The notes under the pieces were generated by a model, which did not search any database, had not been told where the DNA came from, and saw nothing but the letters and a program-made list of their open reading frames with translations. Shown piece after piece: positions 13,601-25,407 of a DNA stretch of 64,000 nucleotides. Position numbers and translations under genes: made by a program. Positions within the stretch are counted from its first letter, which is position 1. The number at the start of each line of letters is the position of its first letter. The stretch lies in the NCBI GenBank assembly GCA_964035545.1, contig OZ037765.1, positions 7,204,698 through 7,268,697 on the forward strand, given 5' to 3'. The stretch comes from Bugula neritina (taxonomy: Eukaryota; Bryozoa; Gymnolaemata; Cheilostomatida; Bugulidae).

Positions 13601-15633
13601 ACCATGTCTATATTAAGAAGTGTCTGTCTACAGCATGGAGGCTATCTATTTGTTAGATATGGTGACATAGTACCAAGTACTATACCTGGTAAGCTGGTTG
13701 GCAGTCTATGTTCGCTCAGTGGTGTTCTAGTAATAGCCTTACCAGTGCCTGTCATTGTATCAAACTTTAGCAGAATCTATTCTCAAAGTCAAAGAGCTGA
13801 GAAGCAGAAGATACAAAAGGTACTCAACCATACGGCACTAAGACTTTTGTATCCACCATTCATTGAATATGTTGACCATGTGTGTAATTGTTACAGCTAT
13901 GGTGATATGACACCTAATACATATATGGGTAAAGTATTTGGAGGTATGTGTGCACTCTGTGGGGTGTTGGTCATTGCTTTACCTGTACCGGTAATTGTTT
14001 CCAACTTCACTAGAATACTTGCTCAGAACCACAGACAAGAGCAAGTCAAGTCTCACAAGGTAGTTTCACTGCAGGCGTTGAGTGAACCACGGTTGAAGGA
14101 GTGTGTGTGTGACCTGACATTAACCCCAGCAGTTCTTTCAATTTGCACTTTCACACCTTTGCTAGACATGATTAGATTTAATTGTAAACCAGACTGGCTG
14201 ACTAAAGAAAAATGGTGTAATTTTCTCTAACAGTGAAACACTTGTAACAAGCCTTCTTAAACACAACATTCCACTCACAGCCTATAGATAGTAGGCTCCC
14301 TGGTTGCTAGAACGGTCTTCCCTGGAATATAATTGTTTTGCTACTAGTCAGATAGATACAATATGATACGTTGCAGATGTTGGAGCACAACAATTACTGA
14401 ATGCTTAACTGGATAATTGAGTTAATAAATTACCATAATTATCTAGGTGCTATAACTTTGCTACAGATAATTTTAATGGTATCAACAACACTAACATTGC
14501 TTTATACATTTTATCATAGTTACATAAGTGTTACTTCTTCTGCGTAGAAAATTCGATTAGCTAAAATAAAGATGGCAAAACTGGCAAGCAACCAAGCATT
14601 CCTTAAGGCAAAGAAAGAGCTAGCAAACATGGAGTATGCCAGGGCAAATGGGCTGGAGAAGGAAAGCTTTGACGAAGAGAAAGATGCTTTTGATATGCAA
14701 CATCATCATCTTTTAACATGTTTAGAGGAAACAACAGTAGGTTCAATAGATTAGGAATACTATGTGGAAATTTTGCATTAATGAGCGTATATAAAAATGG
14801 AATGATAACTCCTTAACGATTATTTTAGGGACATGAGTTTACAATGGCTGCTTCCATACCAAATGAGAACAAATTTATGCAGCCTCCACTTTCTACCACA
14901 CCTCTAATGTCCTGCAATGGCTCTCTCACTTCCGTAGACACGTCTTGTTGCTGCAAAACTAGACGTAATAAATCCCAGGTATATCTAATAATCAATTGTG
15001 AGTCGTTGTAAATTATAGCTAATTTCTTCAAGATATTTGTTTATAAGCTAAATGAGGTGCACAATGATGTAGTCTTTGTTAATCGACTTGCACATATAAC
15101 TTTTAGTTCAGCATTGGCACGTTAAAAAGCAGATTTATATAATAGTTTATGTTTGCATTTGATTGAAACTTTGATTCAAATTAAATTTGGTATGTTAATA
15201 TAAAATTGTAGCCAATAATTGTCTACACTGATATATCATTGTGTTTAAAGATAATATACTTTTATATACATACTTTTGAACAATCAACCAATAATTTTCT
15301 AGCCGCATCGCCCTGCTTAGCTCCTGATATTTATGATTTGATAAGGCAACTATTGTTGAAGAGTGGCAATATATTACTTTTTAGATCCGTCACTTAAAAA
15401 CACATCAAGGTGATAATGGAATTTCTCTAATACACACCATCAACAACAATCTCAAACAGAGCAATTTAAGAGATGAAAAACTATCCTCTACCACAGATAT
15501 CCATATCACGCTGGATGAGAAAGAAGGAGATTACCATGGCAACCATCTGTACCAAACTGACCAAAACCAGCCTTATAAGGTAATAGAGCTGACCGACAAT
15601 GGTGGACCTTCGCATACATTCACGATGCTATGA
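10677..15633 (+). CDS. Shal (KCND-like): Shal/Kv4-type voltage-gated potassium channel with duplicated pore-S6 exon
   Basis: Pore-forming subunit of the A-type K+ current, plasma membrane. Exons: 10677-11785, then 13657-13819 or 13897-14059, then 14548-14736, 14829-14978 and 15385-15633. Either choice gives 1860 nt, 619 residues, the usual Kv4 size. The N-terminus ([18 protein letters not shown]) is the Kv4 KChIP-binding/inactivation segment. The T1 domain carries the Zn site H104, C110, C131, C132. S1-S6 follow, with an arginine-rich S4 ([14 protein letters not shown]). The filter TTLGYGD is split between exon 1 and the alternative exon. The C-terminus keeps the conserved DMQHHHLL motif. The first intron (about 1.9 kb) holds a SINE relic. 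Start chosen because it matches the family N-terminus and follows an acceptor by four bases. Confidence 0.95.
13385..13500 (-). mobile_element. tRNA-derived SINE relic (diverged copy) in Shal intron 1
   Basis: Read on the minus strand it shares the body segment of the copy at 45180-45410, including a TTGGTGAYRTYAG-like stretch and a TCATAATnGCTCCTGT-like stretch. The tRNA-like head is heavily decayed. Confidence 0.5.
13657..13819 (+). other. Shal alternative exon 2a (pore second half, S6, proximal C-terminus)
   Basis: 163 bp, enters in phase 2 and leaves in phase 0. It encodes [12 protein letters not shown], then the S6 helix with the PVPVIV gate, then [17 protein letters not shown]. This is the canonical Kv4 version. 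Acceptor TTGTTAG, donor CAAAAG/GTACTC. Confidence 0.9.
13897..14059 (+). other. Shal alternative exon 2b (duplicate of 2a)
   Basis: Also exactly 163 bp with the same phases, 77 bp after exon 2a. It encodes [12 protein letters not shown], an S6 with the same PVPVIV gate, and a divergent tail [17 protein letters not shown]. Acceptor TTGTTACAG, donor CACAAG/GTAGTT. It is fully open with conserved residues, so it looks selected rather than a dead copy. Including both exons would shift the frame. Confidence 0.88.
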
Positions 15634-15695
15634 AAACTCATGAGATCTGAAAGATACAACTTATTTTATATTTTAACTTTTGTACTTTTCAATAG

Positions 15696-15701
15696 AATAA
15701 A
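15696..15701 (+). terminator. Probable Shal polyadenylation signal
   Basis: AATAAA 63 bp after the Shal stop codon. The opposite-strand CCDC51 gene ends at 15973, so the two 3' UTRs probably lie close or overlap; TTTATT at 15887-15892 is a candidate signal for that gene. Confidence 0.5.
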
Positions 15702-15972
15702 CAACATTTTATTCATACATTTAATTTATATTTATTCTTGGCTGGTTTCATTTATATTAAACATACACAGCACTAGTATAGATTATATTCTCTCAAAGAT
15801 TATGTCTCATGAGATTAGAAATCAATATTAGCTTTTAAATTGGTTGCAAAAAATATATACTTATCTTAATTTTCTGAAATTCAATATTTATTAAATCCAA
15901 TCTATATATTGTTTAACAACAATCTATTCATATACAGATCTGCACAAAAGTAAACCTAAAAAGTTTGGTATG

Positions 15973-18900
15973 TCATAAAAACCTAGAAATTACAGCAGCT
16001 AACCCAACCGCTGCAAATCCAAATACTGCAGTTTTTATTATTTTATGTTCTATGCTATCTAATTTATGGTCAATTAGCGCAAGGATTTCAGTTTGTGTGT
16101 CAACATTGTTGTTGAAGCTGAAGTTAGAAGAGTCTGGTTCAGCTAACAGTTGTTTGTTTATTTCGTCAACACATGACTCAATGCTATCTAGTCTGTCGAC
16201 AACTAGCAAACTACTTGACTCTTTTGAAGTCACAAGATTCTTGAGTTCTCTCATTCTAAATCTGTTGTTTAAAGTTGTACCTGCAAATAGAAGCTCCAAA
16301 AGTAATAGCATCAAAATCTAAAGGTAATATTCACCTTTACTATTGACATGATAGGTGATGCAAGGTACAGCTGGAATTAGTGTCCAGGTAGATTAGATTA
16401 TAGAGCTAAATTGTCATCAACAGATAGGAAAAATAACTACTGCCACATACAATATAGCAGCACAAGCTTTAACTATTCATATGCCTTCCACAGTTTACCA
16501 TTTCAATAGCATATCAGCCAATAAGGATTCACTATACATACACAACTAATTATAGCCACATTATTTACTTTACAGAAAGCATTCTCTATGGAATAGCTAA
16601 AATATAAATATTGACATTTTAAGTGCCAACGAACTATTGTGGGAAATTGATAATTGTATGTGTTTGATAGAATTTCATCAGGAAATGAACATATCGCAAT
16701 TTCAGCAAACTCTAAGCACAATACACAACTTCATGTGAATCAATTAGTAGCTTTAGATTAAAGCAGTTTTTTGCTAATTAAATTCAAAGCGCAGTACTGA
16801 CTGATACACATGTACTAATTCATTAACAAGTTTTACCAAAAATTAAATTTCTGATAAAAATTATGATATGGCACTTCTTAAGCATGATAATACTATTAAA
16901 CCACACATTGTATGTTTTACTAACTCAACGAATCTGCTATAATTACATGCTAACCATTAATGAAATAAATTATCAGCTTAAAGCAAAAACATGATAACGT
17001 ACAAACGATAGATTAAAATTTGTTGTATTGATTTAAATTCACAAATTAATAAATGAACTCAGAAAAACTTTATAAAGTTTACAATACAACTAGATAAACT
17101 GTAACCTTCACAGGCCTGCTATCTGCATATTTCAAGTTTATTACTCCAGTGAGTGTACAGCATTATACTGTGTTTAAACTAGTATTACTTCTCACCTAGA
17201 CAACTAAATAACAAACCTAATATACCGATACAGGCTCCTAAAACGGAACCAGCGACAGACCAATATTTTGTTTTCTCTGCCTGTGCACTTTCCTTTTCGT
17301 GAGAATCCCTCAGGGCAGTAGATAGCAGCATAAACTGCTGTCTCTCCTTATTTTCCAGCTCTTCAACCTGCATAGCAGAAGTTGTATTCATCACTCATAA
17401 CCTTAAATGTCAGAATCGGGTGAGGACAATTCCCAAGATAAATCTCGCTAATTAAAACGCTAAAATAACACCAGTGATTAGTACATCATCATCCTGAAGG
17501 ACAACAATTACTCAGCTATGTTAATTTGAAACTAAATACAAGACAAGGCAAATCATAGATTTGCTGAAAACTAACATAAAATATTATTAATGTAAAAAGA
17601 GAATATAGTAAATATTATTGACTGCAGATATTTGTAACTTAATAAGTGTACAGGGTTTGACCCCCCCCCCGCCAGGATATGTATAGAATTTTTTTAGATT
17701 TTAAAATTGTGATTAAAAACTTTTTATTAGTGTTATGCTAAATTGATACATGTAGTACTTTTCATTATCACTGCCTGTATCAACTAAGTATGAAAATGAT
17801 AGCAATAAAAATTTTGAATCAAAATTTTAAACATCATCTAATTTTATTTTCTTGCTCTATTCATATAGGCCAATCTATGGGTCAACTCTGCAAAAGTTGT
17901 ACATACTAGGAACTAACAACTACACTTGGTTAAACTTGACAACACCAATAATTTCCCATTTCATCTCACCTCATTACTTAAAACTTGCTCTCCTTTTATT
18001 ACAGAATGCTCCTCTGTCAGCAACTGCAAATACCTGTCATCAGTTCTCGGTATTTTTTCTAACTCTGAGTTCAATTTTTTCAATCTGTTTATAAACAAAT
18101 ACCGAATAAATGAGTTATTTACTATCGCATATTTGATAGAAAATTTTTAGTTTCTCAAATCGCAATAGTGTTACCTTTTATGAATTTGAGATAAATTTTG
18201 TTGCTTTGTTCTACGTTCTTCCTGAACCTGCAGGAAATCTGCTTCTGCCTTCAAAAATTAGCAATCGTATTATATTTATTGATAGTTAAACTTCGTCATG
18301 AACAATTTACCTACCAAACTCATGTCTACTCAGCAACAGTAGTATTCCATTATTTGATTAAAAAATATTTCGAGTACTAATACTATAAGATTTGCTATGC
18401 ATTAGCAAAAACACAATGGCATAGGAGAAAATATGAATGAGTGGATAATATCAACTTTGACCAGCATTGTTAAGAACTGGTTAAAAAATCCAAAACTAGA
18501 AAAACGCAAGGGTAAACATAATCATACTCTGCAGGAGAATAGAGGCCAACAGTCAACATTTCTCAAATAGGACCCAACATCGAAAATTGAAATTGGACGA
18601 TATACAAGAACTTAAGGTATTTTGATTAAAAAAGTAACAAACATATAACAATATTTATAATGATGAAGGAGGCAAAGTTTCAAGAAAGTTTGACAGTGAA
18701 TCATCATCCTAACATACAAAAATGGTATGCAAATCGGTTAATCACCTCAATAACATGTTTCTGTGCTTGTTTAACAACAGTTAGTCCCACAAAATCTTCA
18801 TATGCTCTCATCAGTTTTTGAAGCCTATTAACTACTGACAAGTCCAATGATGTAGTTGTAGTACTAGCACTACTAGTAGAGTAATACTTATATTCTTGCC

Positions 18901-18994
18901 CAAAAAAACTCGCATTCGGCTTTAGTTTTGCAATAGATTGAGATTTATTTAAAACTAGATTTACAAAAGCAGAATGAATGTTTAACCATCTCAT
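15973..18994 (-). CDS. CCDC51: Mitochondrial potassium channel MITOK (CCDC51 family)
   Basis: Pore-forming part of the inner-membrane ATP-sensitive mitochondrial K+ channel. Five exons: 18746-18994, 18175-18248, 17970-18084, 17196-17367 and 15973-16280; 918 nt, 305 residues, phases consistent. The first exon supplies a Ser/Thr/Lys-rich, acid-poor presequence followed by the family block YEDFVGL. A long charged coiled coil follows, then SHEKESAQAEKTKYWSVAGS leading into the first membrane helix (about residues 189-205), a second coiled region and a C-terminal hydrophobic helix (AVFGFAAVGLAAVI). Human CCDC51 has the same order (EEFVGL, RESHEKER, WSLIGSVLGALIG, C-terminal helix) but is roughly 100 residues longer. 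Convergent with Shal. Family assignment is strong. Confidence 0.9.
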
Positions 18995-19019
18995 TTTTTA
19001 TTTTAAACAGCTTCAAATT

Positions 19020-19230
19020 GATTTGACTGTTTATGTTATAAATTAACAAATAAATTTAAATTATCAATATCAATATGAATATGCAGATTGAAAATCAATA
19101 TGAAATTGAATGTAAAATTAAATATTCACATTGAATTTGATATTCACTTTCACTTTCAGTTGACTGATAGTGATACTGATTGACATTATTTTGAATTTAT
19201 AATAATAATACCAATAGAATTTTCACTTAT
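19020..19230. repeat. Degenerate AT-rich hexamer-like repeat 5' of CCDC51
   Basis: Repeated ATCAATATGAAT/ATTGAATTTGAT-like words directly upstream of the CCDC51 start codon (18994). Resembles the other degenerate tracts in gene 5' flanks but is shorter and less regular. Confidence 0.45.
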
Positions 19231-21042
19231 TACTGTAGCTAAAGTATTTCAAATTATCAATGTTGATATAAAGTCAATTAGTAATGCAATTTATGCTAAT
19301 CTGGTAAAAAAATTCATGGGCATGGGCAAGATTAGGGTGTCTGTCACCAGACCTAGATTGATGTGAATTTTAATAGGAAATTAGTAAGAGTGTAAATTAA
19401 GGAGCTCGCTAGTCTCAATTACAAAAGACTAATTTTCAAACACGAAATTTATAATAATTATCCGACATAATAGTTGCAACAACCGGCGTGTAATTAGATA
19501 TTAAAAAGACAACTCTTAAGATGTTAGCCTCTTTTTAAAAGTTACTTTGCTGTTGAGTTTGACACCAACTAAAGTATTGTAATATCAAAACACTGAATGA
19601 ATGCTTATAATTATTAATTTAAATAAACGCTATATAGATCATGCCTAAATCAAAAGCAAGCAAACATACATCAGTTACATGTAAAAGGCTTCCTAGTCAA
19701 CCAAGAGGCCTAAGAATTTTATTTGTTATTGATTGCTACGAAATTGCTACTGGTACGTTATGGAATTGAAATTGCCAAAAAACGTTAAATTGTAAATTGT
19801 AGCATATATAAAATAGCTTTGCCAGCTAAAAAGTAAATTTATGTGATCACTGCATGATCAGCTTATTCTTCAATTGTTGTTATATCTAGCAGATAGTTGA
19901 TAGCTTTTTGGAACATCTAGAATTTTGAAAATAAAACAAAGGTTTTATTGTCTTATTACATTACTACCTTTATTACCTTATTTTCAAATGCTCTTTTGCC
20001 TTTGGAACTCTTGGTAAATATTTTGCAGTTTGATAATGCATATAATATATGTTATAAAATATTAGTTAAAGTACTATGAGCATGGATATGAAACTAAAAC
20101 TAGCTGTCATAACATTTTAGCTCATAATATGATTGTGGGAAGTTTAGAATAATAAATGCTGCTTTGAAGCTTTAAAAGAAGTTGTGGTTTAGTAATCAAA
20201 ATGGAGGGCCTAAAAATCGCATAGGTTATAGAGGTCATAGGTCATAGAGTGGTTACAGATGTCAGGAAAAACATTCATTCATAATTGCTTCTGTGCTCCA
20301 AACATCAGCCCTCTCATAATAGAATGAAGTAAGCCTGCAAGGTAAAGGCCACAGCCGGCTTAAAGAGATGGATATTTTAAACAAAAAAGAGTGCCTTTAG
20401 ATCATCGATTGACACAAAAATTAATTAGAGATATAAGCTGGTTTCTAAGGAAACCAAATTGGTGTAATAAGTAAATTGAGAAAATCTAAACACCAAGGAA
20501 AATAAATAAAGTTTATTTTTGATGACTGTAGAGCTTAAAGTGTTGAAGTAACTGCAGTAGTGAAGAAATTGAAAAGAGACCTTCGCTTGATATTAAAAAT
20601 GTAGCAAAAGCAGTTATGTTCTTGCAAGAATTTTAACCTGTGCCAAACCAAAATTTATTAAGAAAATTAAAGAACTTAGGCTAATAGAATTTCTTCACTA
20701 CCTCAGCTATATAAATGAAGACTCAAGCATTTCAAAACTTCTTTGGCTGCTGTTTAATATTTAAATAATGAGATGGGTTATTGATTTTGTTATCAAATGT
20801 AATCCTATGTCACTGAATACAATATAGTAATGAATATTAATGTGCTCTTCATTTTAGAACAATAAAGCAACTTGATTATTAACATATACAACTTCACACC
20901 ATCCTCCACTCTACCACAAAGTATTTCAGGTTATAAACAACTAACTCTGTTGTCATCTCGACCCTCATGAAGTGATTTCTTTTATTAAAATGTCCTGAAG
21001 AATGTGACAATGTTTTGCTGTCCTTTGGCAGGTTTTCTAAAG
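19231..21042. other. Intergenic AT-rich DNA, nothing recognised
   Basis: Lies between the 5' side of CCDC51 and the 3' end of the GH130-like gene. No exon or transposon end could be supported. Confidence 0.5.
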
Positions 21043-24000
21043 CTATGCACTTTCAACACTACCTGCACCAATATCTCCAAAAAACTGCCAGGTTCTATGG
21101 CTTTGCTTAATACTATTCAAGACATACTGCTGAATAGTCCTGACTTGTGGTGTTGGCCAATTTCCTGACTCATCTCTATTTATTATCTGAGTCATGAGGC
21201 GTCTAATTCCTCGGAATCTTAATATATAACCGGCAGCATCGTTAAGGTGCCCTGAAACGTCTAGAGTATCGTCATCCCGCAAAAGGATGCCACAAGGATA
21301 AAAGAAAGGTTTCAAAATAGTCTGATTGCGTATAATGGGAGAAGAGTTTATCCAAACCGGATCATAATCTATATTTCTACTAACATATACTATTCGCCAA
21401 GGTTCCACTGACATTACTATAATGTTGGAGTTGTATACACTATAGTTGACATGAGGGTATTTGGTCACTACGACGTTATGTCCGACACTAATGTAGTAGG
21501 GGTACTTGTAAAGAACCCAGGGAGTGCCACCTCTCAAATGATCACTTGAATATACAAAAGGGTGTCTAGATGATTCCGCCTGTTGGTAGACAAACTCACA
21601 TGCAGCAGTGGCGGTATTGCATTTCATGACCTTCAAAGGGTCAAGGCTGTATGTGTAGTATAACTGTCCATTGAGATCTAAAGGGATCCAGTTGATCTCT
21701 GTTCTGAGGAGATTGCCATCTAGTTTCAGTTTCATTTTTATGTGTCTGTCCATATCGTAAAGGTGTAATCTACCAGTCATACGGTGGTTGTACGTTGAGT
21801 CAACCAGCCAAGTATGAAATGATAGATAAGTCTCATTTCCAACTGTGAAAAGTCTAAAAGAAAATACAAATTATTCTAGTTTTGCACAACATGGCAGCAG
21901 CTGGCACAACTCTCTGTTCTAAAGACATGTGCTCTTTGAACTTATTAACATATTATTTGTAATGAATACAAAAGATTTAGGAACAAACATAGAAAATCAA
22001 GCAAAAGTTAAAAAAATATTGACTATTTATTTGTACCTGCTAATATTTTATTAATTTAGAGCAAAAACATATGCATTAGCAGCTAAATTGTGAAAAATAA
22101 CAAAAGGCTAGAGATATCGATTGTGTACTAAATCAAGTAAAAAGACCCATGATCATAATTTTGGCACAGACAATTTCTACAGATGATGACAAATAGTGTA
22201 GCATATTAAACTCTCAGAGTACGCCTAGGGCCACACTGTGCGCATTTTCGCATGCGAACATTTAAACCACGAGTAGCAAAGGTGTCCACTGTATGCGTTG
22301 AGAAAACATTCGCACTTGTCGCTCAGTTTTTGAGCGCAAGTGCGAATCGTCTCTGTCGTCGTCACCTGGTAGTTATTTAACGAGCCCAATTCTTTTATTT
22401 TAGTGCTATATTCCAGTAAATTGCGTTTTATTAAAAGCAAGTGTGATTTTAAAATGACGGTTTTATTTATCACGCATCGCTGACGCTACAGTGGACACCT
22501 TTGCTACCCGTGGTTTCAATTTTCGCATGCGAAAATACGCACAGTGTGGCCCTAGGCTAATAAATATAATGCACATCATATTTTCAAGGTTCACCTGGGG
22601 TCCATTGGTCCGTCACTTTTATATGTATAGGCAGCATTAGTAGTAGTTGGAATACCCATGATGCTGCCTGCGTCTATTTGATTGTACTCTTCATCCAGAT
22701 GCAACTGATAGAGGTAGTTCTCCTGCCATGTGTTCTTCCACGCATACACCATGTCATGCATATTTTTACCTGCAGTTGCATAATAAAACAGCAAGTGAAT
22801 CTGACATTACAAAGTGTACGATATAGTATAAATATATTCTATGATTAGTTTAGCAATTTATGCCGGATTGCTAGGTGATAATTCATGCGAATTTATAGGA
22901 GGAGGCAATTTCTACAGGTTGCCTTTCTATTTTGTTCTATACTTTACTGTGTATTAGGGTGTGTTACTTTAACTTTAACTTATTTAATAATGATTAAGGT
23001 TTATAAAAGTAAAAAGATAAAAAGTAGACGAGATGAACAAAATATAGTAACCATACTTCTAGTAATAGGTCCATGATCACTTACAGAGTCTAATTAAAGT
23101 GATTAGGCGCTTCAAAATATCATAAACTGAATTTGCACTTTAAATACATTTGAATAATGATCTGTTCTTTAAAATAGAAACAAACATAATTTTGATTATG
23201 CAAAATGATCAATGCTGCATGGAAGGGTGGATTTCAGTTATTCTCCATTTTCTAGTAGCTATAAATTATGCTGATAAGTAATTTACTGTAATAAAGATGT
23301 TATATTAAGCTAATAAAACGGATCATTAACTGTCATTAACAAACAATTACCTTATTTTAACTACTATTATTTCAGAGCCACCTATAATAATTATTGTAGT
23401 ATCAATTGTTACAAAGACTGAGGTAGCAGTATAGTATGCTGCACTAGGCTGTATTTGGTGACACAATAGTCATTGCTAAATGGAGATTATATAGCCAGTT
23501 ACAGTTTACTGTGCTACTGGAATTCTGGTTTAGCAAAAGATCAAACTTATTTACAATCTCTGTAACCTGATAATAAGGTAATGAACTTCGCAGTGAATTT
23601 GAAATGAAGTCCTTTTAACAATATAATTCTTGCGTTTGCCGTGATAAACCAGCGCCTCTATCAACTTGAACCGCATTAGTCCTGAATATTCTACACTGAG
23701 ACACATAATATGTAATAATCTCAACTTCTACTAATGCTGCTTATATAAATAACAATATAGAAAAAACTTTCAGCTCTAATAGTAAACGTACCATGCCATT
23801 TTTATGTTTTTATGGTGTGAATTTTCCACATTGTGTTTTCAGCCTTAGAAAAAAAGTAAGATTAAGGCTACGCAATGACTATAAAATTAGTTAGCATGAA
23901 ATCCAAAGTGCTGCAGTCTTTCTGTGCAGCACTAACACCCACCCTTAAATAATAACATACTCACCAGCTTTTTTATATTGTGTAGACAACTTCTCATACT

Positions 24001-25319
24001 GTGCCAACCATATTCTCTGAACAACTTCAACTCTACCGTTTCTTCTTACCATGGCCGGGAGAGTTGCATAGAACATGCACTCCTTGTACTCATCGTTGAA
24101 TATTTTTCTTACATGCTCCTCAACAGAAGGTGAGAATGACTTAACCTGCATATGTATGTAAGCTAAATAAAAGTTGCTACAGAAAACATCTTAAATCTTT
24201 AACAGCAAGGGAGCCCAGCATTTGATCAAAAACATAATAATCATTATATATTAAAGTGAAACCTTGATAACTGATTTTTAGATTTTAACAAAATTTAGAG
24301 TAACACACCCTGATCATAGAATATAGTTATACTATATTATACACTTTGCTATGAAGATTTTAATGTGATTAAACTAGATATAAATATAAATATTTCCACA
24401 AGTGATACTTCCTAAATGAAGCAGTTACATATCTGCCTTCACACAATGATGACCGTTTATAATATATATTATACTATTACTATAAGTTATGCATTGCAGT
24501 GTTTTAACATTTCCTAAGCAACTTCACAACATTTTAAGCTTTTAACTATCATTTCTTTACATCTTGTAAGAATCTAAAACTAAATGCAGGTAGTATTAAG
24601 GAAGGCAAATATTAAAATAATAAAGGTAACATATTTTATATTCAAGCAAATAATATATAAACATAGTAATGTGCAAGTATAACTGTACAAGCTAATGCAA
24701 TAATATTTCTATTGTTCTACAAGAAAGGGGGATTACGGTAGGCTAATCAACTGGTACTTAACACTTGTGAAGTACTTGGGCTAACTGAGGTGCAGGTGGA
24801 CCCTCTTGTTGTTACATAACTCAGCTTATGCAATATCCTTAATCTAGGCAGATAATCCTTTGCTAACTAGTAGCTTCTAATTAACCAGCATTATCATTTC
24901 TTCTTTTAAAACAATACACAAAATGTTTAACCTTTTAACCTTAAATTTGAATTTCTGTTTATAAACGTAAACTTATAATGACTCACCACTGAAATAGTGA
25001 TTCTCACGTCAAACTCTTCTTTACTGTAGTTTTGGTTGATTCTAGTTATATTAGTAAATACTAATCCTCTCAATACAGATTTTCTCTTATTTAATCCATC
25101 TGCTAATTGATGATTTGAAATGTTAGCAGTAGTTATGGCAGCAGTATTCGATGCCGAAGAAAATTTCTCTGTTTCAAGTTGTAGATAATTGCCACCATTA
25201 AATCGTCCAAAGCTGAAGTCTTTTACCAGAGTCACACTGGATAAACCGAGTAAAAGATATACACCAATTGTCAGCAGCAATGCTACTTGTAAATATCGAT
25301 GCTTTCTTATAGGCTTCAT
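21043..25319 (-). CDS. Type II membrane protein with GH130/GT108-like five-bladed propeller domain
   Basis: Four exons join in phase: 24987-25319, 23965-24145, 22595-22769 and 21043-21853; 1500 nt, 499 residues. A short basic tail (MKPIRKHRY) precedes one membrane helix (about residues 9-32) and a stem with several N-glycosylation sequons, the layout of a Golgi/ER enzyme. The lumenal domain contains DPRLF (228-232, made across a splice junction), then EINWIPLDL (282-290) with YYTYSLDP nearby, and a C-terminal ILRDDDTLDVSGHLNDAA blade. This DPR / E-NW-P / Y-S-P / G-hD pattern is what I associate with GH130 mannoside phosphorylases and GT108 beta-1,2-mannosyltransferases. Activity is not established. 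An in-frame ATG lies 27 codons upstream (25400), but the inner start puts the basic tail directly before the anchor. Confidence 0.65.
22223..22557. mobile_element. 335-bp MITE with about 75-bp terminal inverted repeats (TAGGGCCACAC family)
   Basis: The left end GCCTAGGGCCACACTGTGCG is mirrored by the right end, with good pairing for about 75 bp, including CGCATGCGAA and AGCAAAGGTGTCCACTGTA. Flanks are TAC and TAA, fitting a decayed 3-bp TWA target duplication as in PIF/Harbinger-type elements. It sits in intron 3 of the GH130-like gene, 37 bp after the exon 3 donor. The internal open frame has no recognised function. A second element at 48776-49216 shares its terminal sequence. Confidence 0.85.
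22885..23076 (+). pseudogene. Opposite-strand copy of a signal-anchor exon (orphan)
   Basis: The open frame starts MRIYRRRQFLQVAFLF, then YCVLG and TLTL. It aligns without gaps to the N-terminus of the GH130-like protein (MKPIRKHRYLQVALLL, YLLLG, VTL), sharing M1, R5, the LQVA block, Y, LG and T/L positions. It lies inside that gene's second intron on the opposite strand. No downstream exons of a plus-strand paralogue were found, so it looks like an inverted partial duplicate or a lone first exon. A chance basic-plus-hydrophobic resemblance is possible. Confidence 0.4.
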
Positions 25320-25407
25320 AACTAGTAATGACGGTAAGTTACATAATGAAGGGTTTTTACTGGTTACCTTACAAAATAAATCTGGTTGTAACAAAACCAA
25401 CTATTAG

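Noticed and set aside
22225-22473. 82-residue open frame inside the first MITE
   Set aside because: Spans terminal inverted repeat sequence and shows no transposase motif.
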